Shown piece after piece: positions 23,259 to 31,100 of a DNA stretch of 64,000 nt (position 1 is its first letter; each line of letters starts with the position of its first letter). The DNA is from Mucilaginibacter pineti (GTDB taxonomy: Bacteria; Bacteroidota; Bacteroidia; Sphingobacteriales; Sphingobacteriaceae). The stretch is taken from NCBI RefSeq assembly GCF_900101875.1, contig NZ_FNAI01000015.1:62001-126000 (forward strand). Direction: 5' to 3'. A model generated the notes under the pieces. That model searched no databases, had not been told where the DNA came from, and saw only the letters and a list, made by a program, of their open reading frames with translations. A program made the position numbers and the translations under genes.

Positions 23259-24422
23259 ATGAAAAAACGAATGTTTTTATTAAGCCTGCTATTCCTGCTT
23301 TTCGCGGCGACGAGCTATGGCCAGGTGCCCATAGATACCGCGAACTATAAACATTCCCTGCAGTTTATGCAGGGTGACGGTGTTTACGATTCAGGCATGT
23401 GGGTATTACTGAAAGGCCTCCAGGCCTCTATCTGGAATAGCTTCAGTATGTTCATCGTCGACGCCCAGGCGCTTGCGGCCATATTCATGATCATCTTTTT
23501 TTCCATCAAGAGTTATGAAATGATGGTAGGTGACAAAAAAATGGAGATTATGCCGTTGCTCCGGCCCTTTGGCTTAGCAATGATCATTATCTGGTGGAGT
23601 CCCTTTACGCACGCTGTTGCCTATCCAACTGAACTGATCGCGGCCCAAACCGAACAGCGGTTCGATGACGTACAAAGCACGGTTGATGACCTGCGTTTTA
23701 AGCGCGCAAACCTGATGCTGGCCGTCGCCAATTCCCTGTATACCTACCAGGCTCAGGCCGATGTCGCGGAAAAAGAATCGGATACCTGGTACGGCCAGGC
23801 ATGGGACTCGGTAACGAGCACGGTTAAGGAAGGTATTTCTACTGTTGTTTCGCCTTTACTGGAACTGAAAAACCGATTAACGATCGGTATGCAGCTGCTG
23901 GTCACGCAACTATTGGAGCTTTTAGGTATCTGGATTCTACGAATCGCGGTGTACGTGATATTTATGATCCAGATCATTTATGCATCCATCCTTATTATTC
24001 TTGGGCCATTCTCGGTGGCGGTCAGTATTTTACCCGCATTCCGCGACAGCTTTACGACCTGGATCGCGCGTTTTATCTCCGTTAATTTATACTCCGGGAT
24101 CGGCTACCTGATCATGTACCTCTGCGGCCTGATGGAACAGTATGCGCTGACCTCCGAGATCAGCAAATACCAGGAACTGGTCGGCCAGAACGGCACAGCA
24201 GCAGACATGGCCAAGATGGCGGTCTTTGCAGGCAATGGCATTTTATCGTTCGGCACAGTGATCGTTACTTTTCTGATCGGCGCCATCTGCATGTTTACCG
24301 TTCCGAGCATTTCCACCTGGATCGTATCTACCTCCGGTATAACTTCCGCCACCTCCAGCTTTGGCCGCGGCGCTGCAACGGTTGTCGGTGTCGCCCGTAA
24401 GGCCAGCGGAAGTTTCTTTTAA
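23259..24422 (+). CDS. traJ: TraJ: polytopic VirB6-like conjugation protein
   Basis: This is a 387-residue protein with a signal peptide followed by several membrane segments (about 70-90, 105-125, 195-245, 260-290, 325-345). The central part GIWILRIAVYVIFMIQIIYASILIILGPFSVAVSILPAFRDSF is typical of VirB6/TrbL-type TraJ. These proteins form part of the inner-membrane channel. It is followed by an intrinsic terminator before TraK, and lies 4 bases after the preceding tra gene. Confidence 0.85.
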   Translation: MKKRMFLLSLLFLLFAATSYGQVPIDTANYKHSLQFMQGDGVYDSGMWVLLKGLQASIWNSFSMFIVDAQALAAIFMIIFFSIKSYEMMVGDKKMEIMPLLRPFGLAMIIIWWSPFTHAVAYPTELIAAQTEQRFDDVQSTVDDLRFKRANLMLAVANSLYTYQAQADVAEKESDTWYGQAWDSVTSTVKEGISTVVSPLLELKNRLTIGMQLLVTQLLELLGIWILRIAVYVIFMIQIIYASILIILGPFSVAVSILPAFRDSFTTWIARFISVNLYSGIGYLIMYLCGLMEQYALTSEISKYQELVGQNGTAADMAKMAVFAGNGILSFGTVIVTFLIGAICMFTVPSISTWIVSTSGITSATSSFGRGAATVVGVARKASGSFF

Positions 24423-24440
24423 ACTCAAATAAATTAAACC

Positions 24441-24474
24441 AAAAGGCTACCTGACGATTCAGGCGGCCTTTTTT
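24441..24474 (+). terminator. Intrinsic terminator between traJ and traK
   Basis: The stem AAAAGGC-ta-CCTGA / TCAGG-cg-GCC (with TTTT pairing) at 24441-24470 ends in a T run to 24474. It lies in the 63-base gap between two tra genes on the same strand, and is the second such terminator in the operon. Partial termination or antitermination is possible. Confidence 0.7.
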
Positions 24475-24485
24475 CATTTAAACTT

Positions 24486-25100
24486 ATGATCATACAAAAT
24501 ATTGAAGCTAAGATCCGGCTGGCGACCATCGTCGTCCTGGGCAGTTTTTTAACCTCTGTTATTGTTGCCATCGTGGCCTGTTCCTTTGCTTACCGTGAAG
24601 TATCATCGGCACAGAAAAGCATCTACATCCTTGATAATAACGTCCCCATCATGGCCAAACAGACGGATATCGAGATGAATCGTCCGGCGGAATATAGGGC
24701 TGATGTAGACCTGTTCCATTCGCTTTTTTTCTCGCTGACGCCGGATGACAAGTATATCGAATACCAGTTAAAAAAGGCGATGTACCTCATTGATGAGTCG
24801 GGCGTTGAACAATACAACAACCTCAAGGAAAATGGCTATTTCAATTCGATCCTCTCATCCAGTTCTGTACTCAGCCTTCAGACAGATTCGATCATTTTGG
24901 ATATGCCCCGGCATTATTTCCGCTATTATGGAAAGCTGAATATAGACCGGCGCAGCTCTACCGTCACCCGGTCGCTGATCACGGAAGGTTACCTGAAAGA
25001 TATTCCACGCAGCGATAACAACCCGCACGGGGTGCTCATTACCAATTGGAAAACCTTAGAAAACAAAGATCTCGAAGATGTTCAAAAAAATACATTCTAA
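24486..25100 (+). CDS. traK: TraK: VirB8-like conjugation protein
   Basis: This is a 204-residue protein with an N-terminal membrane segment (IVVLGSFLTSVIVAIVACSFA, about 14-34) and a soluble domain (about 70-200) of the VirB8 scaffold type, with 'EYRADVDLFHSLFFSLTPDDKYIEYQL' near its start as in CTnDOT TraK. VirB8 links the inner-membrane complex to the core. The gene overlaps the TraL gene by 23 bases. It follows the intrinsic terminator by about 12 bases. Confidence 0.8.
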   Translation: MIIQNIEAKIRLATIVVLGSFLTSVIVAIVACSFAYREVSSAQKSIYILDNNVPIMAKQTDIEMNRPAEYRADVDLFHSLFFSLTPDDKYIEYQLKKAMYLIDESGVEQYNNLKENGYFNSILSSSSVLSLQTDSIILDMPRHYFRYYGKLNIDRRSSTVTRSLITEGYLKDIPRSDNNPHGVLITNWKTLENKDLEDVQKNTF

Positions 25101-25512
25101 CCGCGATCCGCAGGACACAGTGTTCAGCGAATTGAAAAAGGAGTTCCGGGTTTATTTTGACCGGACAGGTCACGGCTGGCGCAATTTTATCAGCCGCTAT
25201 CCTAAGTTCCTTTTTGGCAGCATGATCGGCCTGATGCTGATCTCGCTCGTGCTTTCCTTTACGGTGTTCCGTTTGCGCGACGTGCCTGTAAAAATAAAAA
25301 GCGTCGCAGAGGCTGAACAACCCAGGCCCGTAAGTGACGGCTTTTCGCGCATTATTCAGGCAGGAGCGGCACTGAAGGAAACAATCAGCCTCAAAAAGTT
25401 TATCGACAGCACTATGGCAAAGCCCTTCCTATCGGAGGCAGACAGTGTCCGGCTGGAGGAGGCACTCGACCGGCTGCAGAACATCAACAAGAATTTAAAC
25501 CTGCCCAAATAA
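25078..25512 (+). CDS. TraL-like small membrane protein
   Basis: This is a 144-residue protein with a basic N-terminal part (to ISRYPKFLFGSM), one membrane segment (MIGLMLISLVLSFTVF, about 46-61) and a soluble C-terminal part ending LQNINKNLNLPK. It overlaps traK by 23 bases. The position between TraK and TraM is the place of TraL in CTnDOT-like operons, and the layout (one membrane segment) is the same. Function unknown. Confidence 0.55.
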   Translation: MFKKIHSNRDPQDTVFSELKKEFRVYFDRTGHGWRNFISRYPKFLFGSMIGLMLISLVLSFTVFRLRDVPVKIKSVAEAEQPRPVSDGFSRIIQAGAALKETISLKKFIDSTMAKPFLSEADSVRLEEALDRLQNINKNLNLPK

Positions 25513-25554
25513 GCTATGGACTTTCAATAAAACGATCACTAATCAACGAATGCA

Positions 25555-26793
25555 ATGAAGAACCTCAATTTAAAACAACCGAAATACGTGTTGCCGGCAC
25601 TCATATTGCCATTCCTGCTTTTATTTTTTGCTGTTTACCACAGCGGCGCGGGAAAGCAAAAAACGGCAACCAAACAACAGGACGGGATCAATACGAATGT
25701 CGGCGAAGTTTCCAATGATGTGAAAAAGGAAAAGCTGACTGGCAAGCTCGATGCCTATCGCAACACCTATAAGGAAGCCGATGGATATACTGCCGTGAAT
25801 AACATCCCGCGGGAGAAATCCAGCGTTGCGGGATTCGACAACAATTACACCGACCAGCAGAAAAAAATGCTGGATTCCATTGACCAGGCGATGAAGCAGC
25901 GGTATGGCATGAACCCGGTTCAACAGGCCAGTCACGGTGCCGGCTCCAATTATAAAGCGGTATACGGCAGCCATAAAACCGGGGCATCAGCACAGGACAA
26001 GGCGCTTGCCAGTGCGCTTTCGGGCCTGTCCGGGAGGCAGCAAAGCATAGCTAATTACGGCCCGAATCCCAGATCGACAGGCAAAGAAAAAGACCCCATG
26101 GAGCTTTTCAAACAGCAGATGGCCTATATGGACAGCCTGAACAAAATGAACGATCCGGCCTATAAGGCCGAAAAGCTAAAACAGGCGGCACTGGCAAAAG
26201 CGCAGCAGGAACAAGGGAAAGAAAAAATACTCTCCGTCAGCAAAGGCGAAAATATCCCGCCGGAATTCAATACCATCATGCCGGATAACAAAGAGAATAT
26301 GATCATGGCGGTTATCGACGAAGACGTCACCGGTTATGTCAGTTCCCGCATTCGCTTACGCTTGCTCGACAATATTAGAGCCGGAAACATCCTGATTGAT
26401 AAGGGCACTTATTTATATGCGCTCATCAGCGGCTTTTCAGGCCAGCGCGTGACCCTTTCTGTCAGGTCAATATTTTACCATAATCGCGTGCTCCCGGTTA
26501 AACTGGATATTTATGATATGGACGGGCTCCCTGGGCTTTATGTTCCGGAATCGGCTTTCAGAGACTTCACCAAGGACCTCGGCACCAATACGATCCAGGG
26601 GATCACCATTGACGGTGGCAGCGGCTCCACATCAGCCAGCAGCCAACTGCTGATGAGTTCGGTGGACAAGATTTTCGAATCCACTTCCTCGGCCATTGCC
26701 GGGGCGATCCGGAAGAACAAAGCCAAGGTCAAATACAATTCCTATATCTATTTAATCGATTCGCAGGCGCTTCAGAATGAGCAAAACCAGTAA
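25555..26793 (+). CDS. traM: TraM: VirB10-like conjugation protein
   Basis: This is a 412-residue protein with an N-terminal membrane anchor (YVLPALILPFLLLFFAVYHSG, about 11-31), then a long low-complexity linker (about 35-240, rich in Gln, Lys, Ala, Ser) of the type that spans the periplasm. The C-terminal domain (about 250-410) with AVIDEDVTGYVSSRIRLRLL and the core GTYLYALISGFSGQRVTLSV is characteristic of VirB10/TraM. It forms part of the core complex across both membranes. Confidence 0.8.
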   Translation: MKNLNLKQPKYVLPALILPFLLLFFAVYHSGAGKQKTATKQQDGINTNVGEVSNDVKKEKLTGKLDAYRNTYKEADGYTAVNNIPREKSSVAGFDNNYTDQQKKMLDSIDQAMKQRYGMNPVQQASHGAGSNYKAVYGSHKTGASAQDKALASALSGLSGRQQSIANYGPNPRSTGKEKDPMELFKQQMAYMDSLNKMNDPAYKAEKLKQAALAKAQQEQGKEKILSVSKGENIPPEFNTIMPDNKENMIMAVIDEDVTGYVSSRIRLRLLDNIRAGNILIDKGTYLYALISGFSGQRVTLSVRSIFYHNRVLPVKLDIYDMDGLPGLYVPESAFRDFTKDLGTNTIQGITIDGGSGSTSASSQLLMSSVDKIFESTSSAIAGAIRKNKAKVKYNSYIYLIDSQALQNEQNQ

Positions 26794-26825
26794 GCGGATT
26801 ATAAAACACGAAACACATTATTGTT

Positions 26826-27683
26826 ATGAAAAGATTATTGCTGTTCGCTGTCATCGTCTTGACGGCTCTACAAACTTATGCCCAGAAACTCAATATCGCT
26901 ACCGGAATAAAGAAATCGGAACTGCCGGTAGTTTACCTGCCTGCAAATATTTCCCTCCATTTCATTTCGCCAGGCCCGATCCAGTACGTGGATATTTCTA
27001 CCAAAAGCATATCTGGCGACCTGCCCGTAAAAAATATTCTTCGCATTAAATGCCTCGCAGACTCAGCGGGTCATCCGAAAGGACCAGATTCAGACGCAGT
27101 GGTAACTATTGTAGGTGAAAAATATATCGCCCAATACCGCGTCATTCTTTCGCCGGCGAACGGCGGTGCGGTAGAAACGGATATCGAGATACTGCCGGAT
27201 GAAACACGGCCAATTGACTTTCCAGGCGTTTCGCTATCACAGGAGGAACTCAAAAGCTACGCGGCTTTACTGGTCAACAAAAAGCCGGAAAAGCATCTGC
27301 AAAAATCGTCCGCATTCGGCATCAAGGCAAACCTTAACCATATCTACACGCTCGGCGATTACATTTTTGTTGATCTCGGTTATGAAAACGGCACCAATCT
27401 TAAATACGAGATCGATGAACTGCGGTTTAAGATCGAAGATAAAAAAGTCACGAAAGCGACGACCATACAATCCTTCGAAATCAAACCCGATCTGGTCCTA
27501 TTTAACATCCCCTTTTTTAAGAAGCATTACCGCAACGTTTTCGTATTTAAAAAATTCACATTTCCCGGTAATAAGCAACTACATATCGAACTAAACGAAA
27601 AGCAGCTCTCCGGACGGGTGATCAATCTCGAAATATCCTATAAAAATGTGTTAGAAGCGGATATGATCCCTCTGCCCCAATAG
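26826..27683 (+). CDS. traN: TraN: VirB9-like conjugation protein (DUF4138)
   Basis: This is a 285-residue protein with a signal peptide (to AYAQK, about residue 20). The beta-rich DUF4138 domain includes VYLPANISLHFISPGPIQYVD near the start, and the late part has EIDELRFKIEDKKVTKATTIQSFEI and the VFVFKKFTFPGNKQLHIELNEKQ block that is characteristic of CTnDOT TraN. It acts as a VirB9-type outer-membrane core component. It follows TraM with a 32-base gap. Confidence 0.85.
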   Translation: MKRLLLFAVIVLTALQTYAQKLNIATGIKKSELPVVYLPANISLHFISPGPIQYVDISTKSISGDLPVKNILRIKCLADSAGHPKGPDSDAVVTIVGEKYIAQYRVILSPANGGAVETDIEILPDETRPIDFPGVSLSQEELKSYAALLVNKKPEKHLQKSSAFGIKANLNHIYTLGDYIFVDLGYENGTNLKYEIDELRFKIEDKKVTKATTIQSFEIKPDLVLFNIPFFKKHYRNVFVFKKFTFPGNKQLHIELNEKQLSGRVINLEISYKNVLEADMIPLPQ

Positions 27684-27715
27684 TACCGGGACTTTGACCT
27701 TTTAAAATTTCCTTG

Positions 27716-28105
27716 ATGAATATATTAATAGACCGGCTGCATCTCCGCCTGATGCAGCTGAACCCGGAATTATACCTGCAGCTCCAGGAAGAACACCGGG
27801 TCACGGACTATCTCAATAGCTTTTTATTGGTGCCCGGCGACCCGGAAGAAACGCTCTGTGATGCAATCACCCCGACGCGGTACGACTATGTCGCTAGCGT
27901 AATGCGGGAAGAGTTTGAAGAAACCTTCCTGCGGTTCAGCGGCTCCGGCATACTGATTTATGAACTGATCAATCTTGCTGCTGCCTGTACGGATGTATTC
28001 CAACATTTCGGCTTCCCCGATAAGGAGGACAGTCGGATGCTTCGCTACGCCGTGATCGGAACAATAGCAGAATACCTGGAAGGAGAATTGGAAAATGAGT
28101 TTTAA
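27716..28105 (+). CDS. DUF1896-like accessory protein
   Basis: The ATG at 27716 gives 129 residues; a TTG lies one codon upstream. The C-terminal part (TPTRYDYVASVMREEFEETF, and later RYAVIGTIAEYLEGEL) resembles DUF1896, small proteins that commonly precede the methylase-helicase of Bacteroidota elements. It overlaps the following giant gene by 11 bases. Helical, without membrane segments. Function unknown; association with the helicase is inferred from coupling. Confidence 0.5.
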   Translation: MNILIDRLHLRLMQLNPELYLQLQEEHRVTDYLNSFLLVPGDPEETLCDAITPTRYDYVASVMREEFEETFLRFSGSGILIYELINLAAACTDVFQHFGFPDKEDSRMLRYAVIGTIAEYLEGELENEF

Positions 28106-31100
28106 TGTTGCTCAAAAATTGGACGGTAATATCGAGGCCATTCGTATTGCGCTGACCTGGGATGGCAAACGTTCATTAACTGCAGCGGAGCTGGCCGCCC
28201 TAAAAAGCTACGCCGGTTTTGGCGGCATTAAAGCGGTGCTGCATCCAATAGGCGACCGTGAAGTTTGGATTAAACGTAAAGTATCAGATACCGATATCCG
28301 CCTGTACCCGAAAATCATGCAGCTGCATGATCTCTTAAGGGAACACCTGGCAGATGCCGATTATAAAGAAGCGGTTGATGCCATGAAGAACAGCGTACTA
28401 ACCGCTTATTACACCCCTGCAATGATACCCGCCGCCATTTATGACGCATTGAGCGAGCAGAAGATTACACCGCACCGGCTTTATGAAACCAGTGCAGGTG
28501 CGGGAATTTTTATTACAGAAGCAGCCGGTTCGCTTCCCGTGCTGGAAAATGTCAATGCCGTAGAGAAAGATTTATTGACAGGAAAAGTGCTTAGCGCATT
28601 ATCCGCCAGTCTGCCGTTTCCCGTAAGCGTACAAATTAAGGGGCTCGAAGAAACACCCGCGTCAGAAAAGGGGCAAGCTGACCTGGTGGCCAGTAATATA
28701 CCATTCGGTAATTTTTCTGTATTTGACCCGGCCTATCAGGGAAGCCCGGTAACCGCTAAGATCCATAATTACTTTTTTGCCAAAGGACTTGATAAATTGG
28801 CGAACGGGGGCCTCTTGGCTTTCTTGACGACCGATGCATTTCTGAACAGTCCATCCAATGAAACAGCAAGGAAGCACTTGTTCACGTCTGCGGACTTTAT
28901 CAGTCTTTCCATTTTACCGGATAACCTGATGAAGGATAGCGCCAATGTAGAAGCGCCAAGCCACCTCCTGATCGTGCAGAAAAACGACCAGAAGGAAACC
29001 TTTACCGAAGCGGAGCAACAACTGCTGGAAACCACAGAACTGGAGAACGAAGCCGGAAAGTTTCATCAAAACACCTATGTGGTACGGCACCAGGAACTTA
29101 TTTTGGCCGATGAGGTCGGACCCGGCACCAACCAGTATGGTCAGCCCTCGCAAATGATCTGGCATAATGGTGAAATGGAGGACCTGCGCAATCCGCTGCA
29201 GGAGCAGATTGCCGAAGGACTTGACGCCAATTTTAACCTGACCCGATGGAACGCGATCAAAACACAATGGGAGAAACAAGCGACTTCGCAACAAACGCCC
29301 GAAACGGTGGCAGAACGCGGCGCAAAGCAATTTACCTTTTTACCTGTGCCGGAAAATAAGGCCGCGAAAATGACGGTTCAGTTGGGCCTGTTTGACCAGG
29401 CACCAGCGGAAAACAATAACCGCGCGCAAGCTTACCTGTCCGACCTGGATGCAGCGACAATAGAAACGGCTACGGCCCGGCTCATCAGTACCATCCGTAC
29501 CACAGCACGGCCGGATCATGAAAGTTTGATCATGCTTACGGCTAAGGCAAAACCCAGCGGCCGGTATCTGTATAAATTATACAGCAATGTTGCTGAAATC
29601 AAATTTTCCAATAAGTGGCTCAATGGCAACTCGCTGAGTTTCGAGCTAAAGGCACTTGCCGCCAAATTGAAATATTATGGTCACGATTACCGCTATGAAG
29701 GTGACAAAAGCCTGGAAGCGGCATTCGGCCTGGGCCCTGACCGGCCGAACCCCTTTAGGGATGTCAAACCATTCTATATCAAGGATACACTGGTTATCCA
29801 CGAGGGTAAGACCGGGCTGATCGATACTCCTGATAACGGCAAAGCGGATTTCAAGGCTTTTGAGGAACAGCAAAACAAAGAATTTTTCCGCCTTTACATA
29901 ACACTCAGGGACCATTATCTCGAATTATCTGAAGTGGAGTCCGCCACCTTACAGGCGCAGCCCTCACTAAGGTCGGAACTGAACCGGGCTTATGATCTAC
30001 TGGTTGACGGATACGGCGAACTGAACAAAACGGTTAACCGCTCACGGCTGCTGGACGATGCAGCCTTCGGCTTCCTGATTCTTTCATCGTTGGAACGCCG
30101 GGAGAACGACACCTGGATCAAGGCAGATATTTTTAGCGGACCTGTTTTCCCGCAACAGGAAGATCTGCAGACCAATGACCCGGCAGAGGCGCTGGCAAGA
30201 TGCCTAAATGACAGAGGTTACGTCGACCTTGCCTATATCAGCAAGGTAACTGCGCTAAGTGAGAGCGAGATCATCCGGCAGTTGGAACGGCAGATCATCC
30301 TAAACCCAGCTTCAAAGACCTGGGAAACAACGGACGCTTATTTGTCCGGAAATGTCGTCGCCAAATTGGCTGAAGCGGTCCCGGCCAGTCAGGCAGAACC
30401 GGATGACCTGCAGCTTGCGCGCAGCCTCGCTGCTATTCGCCGTGTTCAGCCTGACAAAATTCCATTTGAACTGCTCGATTTTAACCTCGGCGAGCGCTGG
30501 ATCCCGGTAGACTACTACCGGCGCTTTACGCAGTCGCTGTTTGAACTGGAAGCCCGTGTAGAATATTTTACTTCACAGGATACGTTTAAAGTATCGTACA
30601 AAAAAGGCAACGCAGTTACTGACGGCCAGTTCACCATTTCGCCGAAATCCGGCAATAAGATGAATGCGCATACCCTGATGGAACATGCGCTGGAAAACAC
30701 GTCACCGACTTTTTCCTACAAGGTTAAACGAAACGGGGAGATCGTCCGTGTTCCTGATAATGACGCTATACAGCTTGCACACCAGAAGATCGAGATCATC
30801 CGCGAGCGTTTCGTGGAATGGCTGAAGGAACTGCCGGACGTTGAAAAAATGCAGCTGGAGCAACTGTACAATGAAACTTATAACTGTTATGTACTGCGTG
30901 AATATGACGGCAGCCACCTGACTTTTCCCGGCCTCGACAGGAAGGCCGTGTTAGGAGATGACGAACTCCGCCCGTCCCAAAAGGACGCCACCTGGCGGAT
31001 CATACAGAATCGCGGCGCGCTGATCGACCACGAAGTCGGGCTCGGCAAAACCCTGATCATGGTGCTGGCAGCAATGGAAATGAAGCGCCTTGGCATTGTT

